Positions 10,885-22,317 of a stretch of DNA of 64,000 bases are shown here, one piece after another (the first letter of the stretch is position 1; every line of letters starts with the position of its first letter). This stretch comes from Prorocentrum cordatum (Eukaryota; Sar; Dinophyceae; Prorocentrales; Prorocentraceae): positions 62,001 through 126,000 of the forward strand of contig CAUYUJ010012091.1 in the NCBI GenBank assembly GCA_963575745.1. Direction: 5' to 3'. The position numbers and the translations under genes are program-made. The notes under the pieces are model-generated. The model made no database searches. It was not told the DNA's origin and saw only the letters and a list, made by a program, of their open reading frames with translations.

Positions 10885-12315
10885 TATGGCCTCGCCACTG
10901 GACGTTTCAGGCGTGGTCAAAGCACTTTCCGAAAAGCAAGGATTTCATCAGCAAGTTTATAAAAACGCCTTGAACCGACGCCTGGGGAGGGCGTCCTCGT
11001 CGTGAACTTCAAGAGGGGTTTAGACCCAATCGGCTGTTTTTCCGACTCCATCCTCCACTTCCCCTTACTCCTTCCTACTTCCTCCTCAATCCTCCTCCAT
11101 CTCATCCCGCGACACGCCTAGCATCGGCCATCCGATACCTGCGCTCCTGGAGGGACTATGCGTTTGCCTCTAGGGTCCTGCTCCCCCTGGCATGGCCTAT
11201 TAAACCTGGCGGCGGCATTTTCACTTGCGTGAGCTTCTCTCCCCTCCTTCCCCTCTCAATACACTCCTCCTCCTCCACCTCCTCCTCGGCCTCCTCCTCC
11301 TCATCCTCCTCCTACTCCTCCTCCTCCTCCTCCTCCTCCTCCTCCTCCTCCTTCCTCTCCTTCTCATCCTCCTTCTTCATTCTCCTTCCCCATCTTCTCC
11401 ATTCTCCTCCTCCTCCTTCTGTGGGGGGCACCCAACTCTCGGAGTGGAGAATCCCCCACCTCCTAGAGGCCCGCAAGGGCCTGAAGGAGTTGTGGCTGGC
11501 GGCAGGGGCCGACTTCACGGGGGCAGGCCTCGTTCTCCGTGCGCGGAAGACGATCTGGACCTCTCTTACCGACCCCGCTCCTTAGCTCCTCCTCCATACG
11601 TTTCTCTTCCTCCTGTCGGTTGCTCCTGCCTTCTGCTCCAGTACTACGTTCTCCTCCACCTCCGTCTCCGTCTCCTCCTCCTCCTAGTTCTCCTCCTCCT
11701 ACTTCTCCTCCTCCTTCTCCTCCCCCTTCCATCCTTCCTCATCCACCACTTCTGGTTAATATCTATGCCCCCTCGGTGTCACCGATTCCACCTCCATCAA
11801 GCCGGGAGGAGGCCTGTAGAGACGTCGACTGAGGAAATCCACTTCTTGCTGCTCTCCGAATCGCAGTGGCAATGGAATTTACATACAATCCTGAGGGGCG
11901 GCCCGAACATCTATTTAGTTTTTCCCAAGGCCTCTCTCATCTACTCCCTCCATCATCACTCCCTCCTCCTCCCCTTTTTCCTCTCCTTCCCCCCTCTTCT
12001 TTCCCTCAAGCCCCTCCACAATCACATCCTTACTCCTCACCTCATCCGCCTCCTCACTCTTCTTTCCCTCCTCCTCCTCCTCCTCCTCCTCCTCCTCCTC
12101 CCTCCTCCCTCCTCCCTCCTCCCTCCTTCCTCCTTCCTCCTTCCTCCTCCCTCCTCCCAACCCCACCTATAGAGGCTGAGAGTTACGTGGCCTGGGCGAA
12201 GAGGAACCAGTTGGCGCGCCGCTGCGAGAAGAGGCAGACGACTCTCTACTACCACACCCGGCGCCTGGAACACTACGGGACAAGGACCTCTCATTATAAT
12301 CACTCCTACTGCTGA
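10885..12315 (+). CDS. Candidate multi-exon gene embedded in TCC-rich introns
   Basis: Five short islands of protein-like composition lie on the plus strand, separated by TCC-rich DNA. They are ~10885-11000 (MASPLDVSGVVKALSEKQ, then HQQVYKNALNRRLG), ~11100-11225 (ASAIRYLRSWRDYAFASRV, then PLAWPIKP), ~11440-11580 (LSEWRIPHLLEARKGLKEL, then GADFTGAGLVLRARKTIW), ~11840-11930 (ALRIAVAMEFTYNPEGRPEH) and ~12170-12315 (EAESYVAWAKRNQLARRCEK, then TTLYYHTRRLEHYGTRTS). The gaps (11230-11430, 11590-11750, 11935-12168) are almost pure pyrimidine, as expected of introns in this genome. I could not fix splice sites or show that all islands belong to one transcript. Family not recognised. The frame changes between islands favour introns over one long exon. 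Confidence 0.35.
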
Positions 12316-12354
12316 TGCTGCCGTCGCCCCCCAATCCTGTCACGTACTTCTCTT

Positions 12355-12535
12355 TCTCCTCCTCCTCCTCCTCCTCCTCCTCCTCCTCCTCTTCCGTGTC
12401 CTCCTCTTCCTCGGCTCCTCAACTCCTCCTCTCTCCTCCTTACTCCTCCACTCTTCCTCCACTCCTCCTTGTCCTCTCCCTCCTCCGTAGGCCCGCCTCC
12501 TCCTCCGTAGGTCCTCCTCCTCCTCGTCATGCTGC
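12355..12535. repeat. TCC-rich tract (probable intron)
   Basis: Nearly continuous TCC/CTC triplets, ending at about 12558 in a TCCCTCCAG acceptor-like sequence before the KDKSKER exon. Confidence 0.85.
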
Positions 12536-12572
12536 GAGTGAATTCCGCTGTCCCTCCAGGAAAGAGGGCGTG

Positions 12573-13187
12573 ATGGAGAAGGAGCACGCTGTGAGTGAGG
12601 ATGATGATGATGATGACAGCCTCGCTGAATCCGATGTCGACACGGGCGACGTCACCGACGATTCTTCCGACGACAGCTCGCGCTCGCACAAGGACAAGTC
12701 CAAGGAGCGGCGCCAGGACAAGCCCAAGGAGCGGCGCAAGGACAAGTCCAAGGACAGGAGCAAGGACAAGTCCAAGGAGCGGCGCAAGGACAAGTCTAAG
12801 GAGAGGCGCAAGGACAAGTCCAAGGAGAGAGCGAAGGACAAGTCCAAGGAGCGCAAGGACAAGTCCAAGGAGAGGCGCAAGGACAAGTCCAGGGAGCGCA
12901 AGGACAAGTCCAAGGAGCGCAAGGACAAGTCCAAGGAGCGCAACGACAAGTCCAAGGAGAGGCGCAAGGGCAAGTCCAGGGGGCGCAAGGACAAGTCCAA
13001 GGAGAAGCGCACGGACAAGTCCAAGGAGCGCAAGGACAAGAAGCGCAAGCGTTCCAGCTCGGAGTCGGAGACATGGGATCGACCCAATCTCGCCACCGAC
13101 ACCTCCAGGGAGAGGGGGAGAAAACACAGGGAGAAAAGTTGGGAGGAGGGAGAAGGGAGACGGGAGGAGGGAGGGGGACTGGAATGA
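12573..13187 (+). CDS. KDKSKER-repeat basic protein
   Basis: ATG at 12573 gives 204 residues to TGA at 13187. The frame is open further upstream, but that part is TCC-encoded low complexity, and TCCCTCCAG at 12550-12558 looks like an acceptor. So this may be an internal or last exon. Order of parts: an acidic head (AVSEDDDDDDSLAESDVDTG, DSSDDSS), about 17 copies of KDKSKER/KDKSKERR, then KKRKRSSSESETWDRPNLAT, and a Glu/Arg/Gly-rich tail that merges into purine repeats. Alternating Lys/Arg/Asp/Ser units are typical of disordered nuclear proteins such as SR-like splicing or speckle proteins. The KKRKR cluster could be a nuclear localisation signal. There is no RRM or other folded domain. The DNA unit is a 21/24-bp minisatellite, so the repeat number is probably unstable. 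Confidence 0.6.
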   Translation: MEKEHAVSEDDDDDDSLAESDVDTGDVTDDSSDDSSRSHKDKSKERRQDKPKERRKDKSKDRSKDKSKERRKDKSKERRKDKSKERAKDKSKERKDKSKERRKDKSRERKDKSKERKDKSKERNDKSKERRKGKSRGRKDKSKEKRTDKSKERKDKKRKRSSSESETWDRPNLATDTSRERGRKHREKSWEEGEGRREEGGGLE

Positions 13188-13215
13188 GGGAGCGAGGGGG
13201 GGAGGGGAGGGAGGG

Positions 13216-13217
13216 AG

Positions 13218-13265
<48 letters not shown>

Positions 13266-13378
13266 TCTCGCTCTCTCCCACACGCACATGTATGGAGAAC
13301 ACAAGGGAGGGAGGGAGGGAGGGCTGAGGGAGGGAGGGAGGGTGGGGGAGGGAGGGAGGGAGGGAGGGAGGGAGGTAC
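13216..13378. repeat. (CT)n followed by (GGGA)n
   Basis: An uninterrupted CT run at about 13218-13262, then GAGGGAGG tetranucleotide repeats at about 13303-13375. Confidence 0.95.
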
Positions 13379-13439
13379 ACACACATGTATGGTTCGAAGA
13401 AGCTGTATGAATCGATATAAGACACACCAGCGCTTCTCA

Positions 13440-14140
13440 AGAATATCAATGGTATTTTGAGAATTCCAGTTCCCCTCAGACTTGCAGTGCCCTGAACAGG
13501 ATTGCAATGATTCTTGCAAGATTTCACAGGCCGCCTAGGAATTCCATCGACCCTTTCAAAATACAATTGGACAAGAACCCGAAGCAATCCTACGCAATAC
13601 ACATGAAAACCACAGAGTCCCACTGAAACCGTCGGAATCCCAATGGTCCCCCGAGAAACCCGATGCAACTCTGAGAACTCCCACGCAACTCTGAGAACAC
13701 CAGCGAAACCCTGAGAACCCTTGAGAATCGGAATGAAACCCTGGCAAGTCCAGTAATTCCCTGAAAACCCAATGACACTTTTATAATCACAGTGCAACTC
13801 TGAAAACTCTAACGAAACTCAAAGAAAACTCAGGATGACGAATGAAACCCTGAGAACTTGAACGATTCTCTTAGAACCCAGTGGAACTCTGAGAATCCCA
13901 GTGTATCTATGAGAACACCAGCAAAACCCTGAGACCCTCAAGAAGACCAAGGAACCCTCATAATCCCAATGATTTCAAACTAACTCAATGCTTCCTTGAA
14001 GAATTGCAGTGGTTCCCTAAGACCCCTGTCCCAGAACCAAAACGAGCACGAGAAAAACACATTCGAATACTTAAGAACTCCGATGGGCCCTTCGAGTGCG
14101 AAATGAACCCCAAGAAAAACAATGATCGTATGGCGATCCC
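13440..14140. repeat. Degenerate ~20-bp repeat
   Basis: Loose 19-21-bp units of the type ACTCTGAGAACTCCCACGCA / ACCCTGAGAACCC. They are clearest at 13660-13740 and fade in both directions. The spacing is about twice that of the decamer arrays. Confidence 0.65.
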
Positions 14141-14499
14141 AACGCAACCCAAGCAAGTCACATGCTAATCTAATTGGTTTTCACGCGTTCAATGACAACC
14201 AAAACCATGCAAGGAACAAGTGGACTTCTATCTCGCGCTATAAGAACCCAACAGCGTGCGCGCGATGCCAACTGAATTCAATTCATGCCACGTCTCAAGC
14301 TTGGGATGAATTTGCCTTCGCCTGCGAATGTTTTTCAAGCGCCGTTTCATGAAACAATGGTGCGGTTTCTTGTAAACACGCGCAATAAATGGCGCGCGCG
14401 CTGGAGCGCGCAACCGCGCCCTCTCCGGTTAAGAACACGCGGCGTTTGAGACGAGCCTTTCAAAGAGGGGGCCCAGCAGCGCATTCGGATGCACCCGTT

Positions 14500-14680
14500 C
14501 CCCCCCCCCGCCCAAACCCTTTCCCCCCGTTCACCCCCCGCCCAAACCCTCCCCCCGTTCCAAACTGCACCCCCTCCCCCCGTTCCCCCCCCCGCCCAAA
14601 CCCTCCCCCCGTTCCAAACCCTCCCCCCGTTCACCTCCTCCGCCCAAACCCTCCCCCACCCACCGCCTTTCCCCCCTGAT
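14500..14680. repeat. C-rich minisatellite
   Basis: Repeats of CCCCCCGTTCCAAACCCT and CCCCGCCCAAACCCT, roughly 18-36 bp apart. No gene was seen in 14140-14694. Confidence 0.8.
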
Positions 14681-14694
14681 TCATATTGGTGCCA

Positions 14695-16555
14695 ACCATC
14701 CTGTGGTGTTGGGTCCTTGTTTTGAAGAGACGGTGCCCCGCGTCTCCTTCCTCCTCCTCCCGCTGCCACCTCCCTCCACCCTCCCCTCCCGCGTTGCCTC
14801 TGCTCACGGCGCACCCCTCACACGTTTCGTAGCCCCACAGGGAGCTCCACCTAAGGGCCCAGTGGCGCAGTTCGCACGCGTCTCCCCCACCCAGAACACT
14901 GTTTCGTGGCGGGAGCTCCACCGAGGGTCCCAGTGGCGCAGGTCGCATGCGTTCCCCCACCCAGGACAGCTTTTCGTGGCCCCATAGGGAGCTCCACCGA
15001 AGTCCCAGTGGCGCAGTTCGCATGCGTCTCCCCCACCCAGGACAGCGCTTCGTGGCCCCATGAACTCCACCGAAGGCCCCAGTGGCGCAGTTCGCATGTG
15101 TCTCCTCCATCCAGGACAGCGCTTCGTGGCCCCATAGGAAGCTCCACCGAAGTCCCAGTGGCGCAGTTCGCATGCGTCTCACCCGCCCAGGACAGCGCTT
15201 CGTGGTCCCATAGGGAGCCCCACCGAGGGTCCCAGTGGCGCAGTTCGCATGCGTCTCCCCCACCCACCCAGGACAGCGCTTCGTGGCCCCATAGAGAGCC
15301 CAACCGAGGCCCCAGTGGCGCAGTTCGCATGCGTTTCCCCGTATCCAGGACAGCGCTTCGTGGCCCCATAGGGAGCCCCACCGATGGCCACATTGGCGCA
15401 GTTCGCATGCGTCTCCCCCACCCAGGACAGCGCTTCGTGGCCCCATATGGGGCCCCACCGAGGGTCCCAGTTGCGCAGTTCGCATGCGTCTCCCCCGCCC
15501 AGGACAGCGTTTCGTGGCCCCATATAGAGAGCTCAGCCGAAGGCCCCAGTGGCGCAGTTCGCATGCGTCCCCCCCACCCAGGACAGCCCCTTCGTGGCCC
15601 CATAGGGAGCCCCACCGAGGGCCCCAGTGGCGCAGTTCGCGTGCGTCTCCCCCACCCAGGACAGCGCTTCGTGGCCCCATATGGAGCTCCACCGATGGTC
15701 CCAGTGGCGCAGTTCGCATGCGCTTCCCCGTATCCAGGACAGCGCTTCGTGGCCCCAAAGAGAGCCCAACCGAGGGCCCCAGTGGCGCAGTTCGCATGCG
15801 CCCCCACCCAGGACAGCGTTTCGTGGCCCCATAGGGGGCTCCACCGAGGGTCACAGTGGCGCAGTTTGCATGCGTCTCCCCCACCCAGGACAACGCTTCG
15901 TGGCCCCATAGGGGGCTCCACCGAAGGCCCCAGTGGCGCAGTTCGCATGCGTCTCCCCCGCCCAGGACAACGCTTCGTGGCCCCATAGGGAACTCCACCG
16001 ATGGTCCCAGTGGCGCAGTTCGCATGCGTCTCCCCCACCCAGGACAGCGCTTCGTAGCGCCTTAGGGAGCTCCACCGAAGGCCCCAGTGGCGCAGTTCGC
16101 ATGCGTCTCCCCCACCCAGGCCAACCGTTCGTAGCCCATAAGGAGCCCCACCGAAGCCCAGTGGCGCAGTTCGCATGCCCTCCTCCCACCCCCCCCCTCC
16201 CCCCCCCTCACCCCCCCCAATCAGGACGCGCTTCGTGGCCCCATAGGAAGCTCCACCGAAGGCCACAGCTGCACTCGCCAAGCGCCCCCCCCCCCCCCCC
16301 CCCCCGCCCCCCCATCCAGGAAGCGTTTCGTTGCCCGCAGGGAGCTCAACCGAAAGCCCCAGCGCCGCAGTTCGCATGCCTCTCCACCCACCCAGGGCAG
16401 CGCTTCGCGGCCCCATAGGGAGCTCCACCGAAGGCAACAGCTGCTGCACTCACATGCGTCTCCCCTACCCAGGACAGCCTTTCGCGGCCCACAGATACTC
16501 CACCGATTGCGATACTCACAACGACGGTACTCGCAACTGCATATGGTTGGGTCCT
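14695..16555 (-). repeat. 78-bp satellite array, copy B (inverted relative to copy A)
   Basis: About 21 units of the same 78-bp satellite on the minus strand. The outer flanks match copy A: 14697-14830 is the reverse complement of 2690-2812, both containing the complement of ACACCACAGGATGG and CACCGTCTCTTCAAAACGAG. 16470-16555 is the reverse complement of 985-1080 (TGAGTATCGCAATCGGTGGA). Poly-C interruptions at 16180-16310 break the register. The whole locus, not only the repeat, was therefore duplicated in inverted orientation. Confidence 0.93.
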
Positions 16556-16770
16556 TCGCCAGGCTAATGTTCAACCATTGTTTCCTCCCCCACGCCCGCG
16601 CTCTCCCACCTCTCCCCCCCCCCTCCCCCGCCGCGCCGCCCTCCCGCCCCCGCGTCGCTCCGCCCCGCCCCGCCCTCTCTCCTATGCTCACCCTGTTCCC
16701 CGTCATCCTCTGTCCCCGCCCGTTCCCCTCCCCCCCCCGCCCCTGGGAATTGCGACGCCGCGCCACCCCG
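16556..16770. other. C-rich spacer
   Basis: Cytosine-rich low-complexity DNA. No feature supported. Confidence 0.6.
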
Positions 16771-17792
16771 CAGATCGAGGCGCCGATGTCAGAGAAGAAC
16801 GCACATCATATGCGATTGCGGCGCTACTCGGGGCGAAGGTCGCGGATGCCGTTCGGCCCGCGCACCTGTCGCGGAAGGACGCGAAGACTGCATTGGCGGC
16901 AGTGGTTGGGAAGAAGGCGCAGCATCGTCGCCATCAGGGGCGCAGCGTGGGCCGCGCGCGCAGACAAAGCGCATTGGGACGGCCAGCGCGTCGTCGCCAT
17001 CGGGGGCGCCATCGGGGCGCGCGCCGACGCCCGCGCGTTCGCCCCGCAAGCCGACGCATTCAATATGCGAGGCCGCCGCGTTTCGATTCGATGGTACTCG
17101 GCCCGCCAGGTCGCGGACGCGCGCGGTGGCGACATCGATGTCGAAACCGCGGCAACTTCTTAGAGGGACCTTGCGTGTCTAACGCAAGAAAGCCAATGGC
17201 CGAGGCTTTCCATCCTCGGATAGGCGCGCGACGCGCCGAATCGCCGCGCCCCTGCAAGCTCGGCAAGAGCGCTCGCGATCACTCGCGAGAGCGCGCCGAG
17301 CACATCGAGTCAGAGGCGTTTGGCCTGGTTAACTCGGGCGCAGCGGCACCTGGCGAACCGCGGAGGGAATGTCCGTTGGACGACGGGACCAGGGGGACGG
17401 CCTGATACCACTGCTGGGTGAACCGCCAGGTCCCACGACAGTCCAGCGTGGAGTGCCAGGAGCGCTGGCACCCCAAGCTTGCCGCCACTCTCACAACAGC
17501 GCGCGGCGGGGACGCCATGCCAACCATGGGCTGGCAGGCGCGCCGACGTTTTCGGCCGAAGGCGCCAATGAGCCAGCGGCAGCAGGGCGCGAGAGACACG
17601 GCGACGGGCGACGGTTACAGAGTGGGCGCTCGGCATTTCGCCGAGGGCCAAGACTTGCTGGGCTTCGCCGAAGAGCAGGCTGCCGAGGTCTGGAGGAAGA
17701 CCAACCGCACATGGCGGCAGTGCGTGATCGAAGCATCCTCCTTGAGAGTACGGTTGGCAATTGGCCCGCTGCCCGCGCGAGGATCACAGTAG
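16771..17792 (+). CDS. Possible coding remnants, family unknown
   Basis: Two stretches have moderately protein-like composition. At about 16775-16930 one frame reads ADVREERTSYAIAALLGAKV and PAHLSRKDAKTALAAVVGKK, and continues open, with Arg-rich sequence, to TGA at 17405. At 17418-17792 another frame contains GYRVGARHFAEGQDLLGFAE and WRKTNRTWRQCVIEASSLRV. The sequence is so GC-rich that long open frames appear by chance, and the opposite strand is also open. No motif, splice site or family supports a function. Confidence 0.2.
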
Positions 17793-18044
17793 CTTGCGTG
17801 GCGAAGCGGCCAGTCACTGGTTGCCAGCGCGCCAGGGGGCATTCTGGCAGGGCCGAATTCCATGCAGATACACGAGCCCCATGGACACTGATCGCGCTGG
17901 GCGCCTATGATTCGCGCGCTCATGGGCGCCATCCATTGCGACTGCGCGACTCAATGCGCGGGGCGAACGGGAAGTGAAGGGGGGCGCGCGTGGTTTTCGT
18001 TGCGGTTGGGGTGGATGGGTGGGCGGGCATGTGGAGTTGGAATG

Positions 18045-18275
18045 GATGGGGTGGTGGTGGCGTGTGGTGTGTGGTGGTGGCGTGTGATGTGTCGTGTGCG
18101 TGTGCGTGTGTGCGTGTGTCTGTGTGTGGGGCGGTGTGTGTGTGTGGGTGCGTGTGTGCGTGTTTGCGTGCGTGTGGATGTGTGTGTGTGTGTGTGTTCG
18201 TGCGTGTGCGCGGGTGAGTGGATGGGCGGGTGGGCGGGCGGGCGGGCGCGGGGGGGGGAGGGGGGGGGGGGAGCC
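18045..18275. repeat. (TG)n-rich tract and poly-G run
   Basis: GTGTGTGCG-type dinucleotide repeat from about 18050 to 18215, then GGGCGGGCG and two runs of G at 18250-18271. Confidence 0.9.
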
Positions 18276-18292
18276 TCGCCTTGATTTCCGAC

Positions 18293-18443
18293 AAGGCGGC
18301 GCAGGTGCTTCTGGGGAGCGGGAAGGTGTACACGTGGCCGAAGGAGTGCGCAAGGAGATAAAATGGGCAAGGCGGCGCAGGTGCTTCTGGGGAGCAGGAG
18401 GTGTACACGTGGCCGAAGGAGTGCGCAAGGAAATAAAATGGGC
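18293..18443 (+). repeat. Tandem duplication, 76-bp unit x2
   Basis: AAGGCGGCGCAGGTGCTTCT begins both units (18293 and 18369). They share GTGTACACGTGGCCGAAGGA and GTGCGCAAGGAGATAAAATG and differ at only a few positions. Confidence 0.92.
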
Positions 18444-19547
18444 GACACTTGCAAGAAGATTGGTGGGACAATTGCAATTACCATGGGCAGGGGGCCCCAA
18501 GGCGCCGAGCATCAGCCGCTCCGCGTCGCGCCTGGCAGCGAGGCGGCGGACTGTCTGGCCCTGCAAGGCTGCGAAGAGCTGCTGGTTTCTTGCCAGGCGT
18601 GGCCCTGCGGCGTTCCCCTGGTGCTACGCATCGCGAAGGCGCTGGTTGCCACCGACGCGCCATCCAGCGGGGCTGCTCGGTTTCGCCCGACCAGCGAACG
18701 CGCGTTAAAACGCAGCGACGCGACCATAGGAGCTGCGTCCGCTCCGCAGAATCATGCGCCATACGGCGCATCCGCTCTAAGTTCACAGCCAGCGTCCGCG
18801 CCGCCCAACATGCAAAGCCACCTGCGGCGCACATGCGCGTATGGATAAAAGCGCGCGCACATCGGCTTAGATTTCCCCGCCAAGGTCCCATCACGTCCCG
18901 CACACTCGTGGATGTTTACACCTTGTTTCTGCCCTTGTTTTCTGGGTTCCCACTGGCCGCGCGACCCCCACTGGGTTTCCATGCGTTCATTGTCGCGCAA
19001 TTTGTTCTTCCAGGTGTCAATGGTTTCCTTGGTGTTCCTGGTGCCCAGGAGTTCCCCAGAGGTTCCATGGGTTTCCAAGAGGTCCCAATGTTTGCGTAGG
19101 GGTTATGCGTGGTTCTGCAAGGGCTTGAAGATCCCAGCGGGCCCCCAATTGAGAAACAAAAAAACGCAAAAAGGCGCGCGCGGCGAACCTGTTCAGCTGC
19201 CTAGACGCATATGCGCAAATTGCGCATGCCGCGTGCATGGCGCCGCGCCACGATAGGCCGTTGCGGCACAAGGGGAGGGGGGGGGGGGGGGGCACATCCC
19301 GCGCGCGCACCGACATGTCGTGCGCAGCACTGTGGCCAAGAAGAATAAAACTGTATTTCAGCAAAAAACAACGTTGTTTTTATATAAAAAACATGCCATC
19401 GTTACTTTTTACAACACAGTGCCAGAGCTGAAATGCTGCGTTATAAAAATTTCGCGCGGCTCGGAGTCCAAAAGTGCACCGCGCCCAAACAAATATGGAC
19501 GGTTTCCCATGGCATACGTATATATGCGCACAAACACACACATTCAC
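18444..19547. other. No gene recognised
   Basis: Several open frames on both strands without convincing composition. 18940-19100 contains loose TTCC(C)AGGTG/TGGTTTCC repetition. A poly-G run lies at 19268-19291. Confidence 0.4.
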
Positions 19548-19573
19548 CATATGTATATTCAAATATACATATG
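19548..19573. repeat. 26-bp AT-rich palindrome
   Basis: Arms CATATGTATATT and AATATACATATG separated by two bases. It lies just upstream of the 19.6-kb gene. A promoter role is possible but unproven. Confidence 0.85.
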
Positions 19574-19577
19574 ATGT

Positions 19578-20400
19578 ATGTGTATAACATGTGTAGGCTC
19601 ATATTCACCACATGTAGGCACAGATGCTCGTATGTGTATAATATGCCTGACCTCGGTCGTTGGCCGCACGGGGTCGGGTGGGTGGATCGTGGCAGAGATG
19701 GCGGGGCTTTGTGTATTCTTTACGCTAGCATTTTTCGCCCTTCGCGAGGACCGCCCCGACGCGCCAAAGAACCCATACAAGACGGTGCTCGAGCTAATTT
19801 CGGAGATTCGCGAGTCAACTTATGCGCTGGCTGAATCAGTGGAAGAATTAGATGCTGAGTTTTTGGATATCGAAATAGCGTTGCCGTGGGCAGAAATTGG
19901 GGAAGAAAACGCCGATACCGAGCAGATCGAGAAGCTTCACGCAGATGTAAGTGCCGCGCTGTCCTGATGGTAGCACTGCGCAAGTATATTTTAGCAATCC
20001 GCACGACTAGTGTTTTTTTCGTTCATAGTGCATGTCCTATGGCGGTTGGAGGGGGAGGAGGGGGCGGGAAGGAGGGGAAGAGGCCGGTTGCCAGGAGGGG
20101 TGGGAGGGCAGGGGTGCGGCGGGGGGAGGTCGGGAGGGGCAGGCGGAAACCTGCAAACCCATAGAAACCATGACAATTTGCCCCCTTTACCCAAGCAAGG
20201 ACAGCAGCTCGAACAAGCGCAAGAGCACCCGCAACCACCCGTCCCGCAGGCCGAACCCCGACCCGACGGTGAGGCCCAAGACGGCTGCAGCGAAAGCCAA
20301 GGCGGCTGCTGCGAAAGCCAAGGCAAAAGCCGTTTTTTTCAAGCCTGCTAAGCCTGTCGTGGAGCGTGGCGGGCACAGCTCCAGCTCGGACTCCGAGTAG
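19578..20400 (+). CDS. Small two-exon protein: acidic N-terminal part, Lys/Ala-rich C-terminus
   Basis: Exon 1 is open from ATG 19578 (or the internal ATG 19698). It has a hydrophobic stretch (AGLCVFFTLAFFAL), then DRPDAPKNPYKTVLELISEI, ALAESVEELDAEFLDIEIAL and ENADTEQIEKLHAD, an amphipathic acidic region that could be coiled coil. At 19947 the frame meets GTAAGT, a consensus 5' splice site. A pyrimidine run ending in CCAAGCAAG at 20199 is a good 3' site. Removing 19947-20199 (253 nt) keeps the frame and adds DSSSNKRKSTRNHPSRRPNP, then KTAAAKAKAAAAKAKAKAVF, and the end HSSSSDSE, with TAG at 20400. The Lys/Ala repeat resembles the tails of histone-like or other DNA/RNA-binding proteins, and SSSSDSE is a casein-kinase-2-like acidic end. 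Family unknown. The splice prediction is inference. Without it, exon 1 stops at 19967. Confidence 0.5.
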
Positions 20401-20574
20401 CGGGCTGGAGATTTTGTCGGCGAGGCCGACAAGAGAAACCCCAGCCCCGTCGGATTTTTACACCTGGGGGTTCGGCAGCGCTGATATTCTCTCCCCTTTG
20501 CCAACAGTACTCTTCCTCAGATTTCTCAGTCTCCTCGATTATCCTCTTTCAGTTTCTGATTCTGCGTGAGCTCT

Positions 20575-21540
20575 GTCAGGTGCCGCCGAGTAGTTCGCAA
20601 CAGCACGGTCCTGTGGGATACGCGAGGGGCCGAACATGCTGTCTCGTTTTGGAGTCTGTGATTGCGCATGGCGCATTCGTGATTTCAGATTTCTGCCTTT
20701 GCGATGTTGTCTTAGCGTGTTTCAGATTGCTGCAAGTGCTTTCGAGAGCAGTTCGCTACAACACTGTCTTCTTACGCTGGGGTGAGCAAACAACAGAAAA
20801 CGCAATTTACCCTTGGCATCGGTGGCGCAGCCCGTGCATGGCAATGCCTTCGTGACTTCAGATGTCCCAGGTCGGTGTGCTGTTTCTGTTTGGGCTCAGG
20901 TACTGCCAAACCTAGTAATCATCTTTCTGTTTCTGCGTGGGCTCAGCCAGGTGCTGCCGAATAGTTCGTAACAACAGGGGCCTGTCAAGTTTGGGGTGCA
21001 CGATGGGCCGAAACTGATTTCTCGTTTTGGAATCGGCGATTGTGCAATGTGATGCTTTCGTGAGTTCAGGTTCTGTCTGTGCGATTCTGTCCCAGCGTGT
21101 TTCAGATTTCGAAGTTTTGTTTTTGCCTCAGGCGCTGCCGAGGGCAGTTCGCAACAGCACAATCTTCTTAAGCATGGGGTGAACGATCACCGTTGGCATC
21201 GGTGGCGCAGCCCGTGCATAGATTCGTCACTTCAGATTTCTCAGCCGTTGTGAAGTTTCTGTTTGGGCAAGGAAGCTGCCTGACGTATTTAGTAGCAGCG
21301 CGTTCTTGTTAAGCATGGGATGCGCGAGCGACTAACTTTGTCGCCAAATGTCTATGTCATCATATCGTGTTTGTGTAGGCCCGTTCGCTGCCAATAACAG
21401 CTCGCAACAACAAGGTCTTCTTAAGCATGAGGCACGCGAAACGAAACAACAAAAACCATGTACTTTCACATTGGCATCGGTTGCGCAGCCCGTGCATCGC
21501 GATGCATCGCCGATTTGCATTGGTGAGTTGCGTTGACGAT
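20575..21540 (+). repeat. Degenerate tandem repeat, ~110-210-bp spacing
   Basis: Six units near 20578, 20737, 20945, 21128, 21270 and 21380 share GCTGCCGA, AGTTCGCAACA and TCTTCTTAAGCATGGGGTGA. A second shared block, TTGGCATCGGTGGCGCAGCC, occurs at 20814, 21193 and 21472. Spacing is irregular, so the units have suffered deletions. No coding sequence was seen. Confidence 0.8.
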
Positions 21541-21959
21541 GCATCGGCGAGGCGGCGAGACGGTGGGCCACAAAACATGTCGGGTATGCTCAGCTATGTT
21601 GGCTTTGTTCAGGTTTAGGCTGTACTATATGACGCATGCGTGCCCTATCAATTCGAGGATCCAGCGATTGATGACTGGCGGAAGAGGCGAACGCCTTCAG
21701 ATAACAACGGCGTCGGCGGAAGAGGCGGAAGCCTTGAGACTATGGCGGTGGCAACCCTTCCCCTAGAATGCTAAGATGCGTCGGCGGAAGAAGCGGAAGC
21801 CTTGCGACCGCCTCGTGCCCCGTGGAGGCCCCCCGTGGCTTGGCCCCTACCGTGCCCAACTCGCCCCGTGGACTGCCGCAATGGCCCAAACCGTTTCAGC
21901 GCAAGGAGGCCGTTGTGCTCCTAGTCCAGCCTCCTCTTCTTCCTTTCGTCATCGCCCCT

Positions 21960-22075
21960 CCTCCTAAGTCATCCCCCTACCCTTGTCCTTGTCCTCCTCC
22001 TCCTCCCTCTCCTCCTCCCTCCTCCTCCTCCTCCTCCTCCTCCTCCTCCTGCTCCTCCTCACCTCTCTCTGTCCC
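21960..22075. repeat. TCC-rich tract
   Basis: TCC triplets in a pyrimidine tract. 21770-21955 and 22140-22315 on either side are open in several frames but not convincing as exons. Confidence 0.85.
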
Positions 22076-22317
22076 TCCTCTTCGCAGTTCCCTCCTCCAA
22101 CGTGTTCCCGACACCCCTAATCTCTCATACCACCTTGTTCGCCCCTCCTACCGCTGACCTTCGCAACGCACTGCGATGGCGAAGCGGTCTCGCCTTTCCA
22201 CGAGTTGCCGCAGAGCCGCGGCGACACGGATTGGGGGCAGAGGTCGAGCCGTTGCGAGGGCAACGATGTCCCGCAGCGCTTCGACAAGCCCGACCGTGAC
22301 GGAGGCCCAGGCCCAAT

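Noticed and set aside
16578-17405. 275-codon frame as a confident gene
   Set aside because: Kept only as a low-confidence entry. Both strands are open and the translation is mostly Arg/Ala/His-rich.
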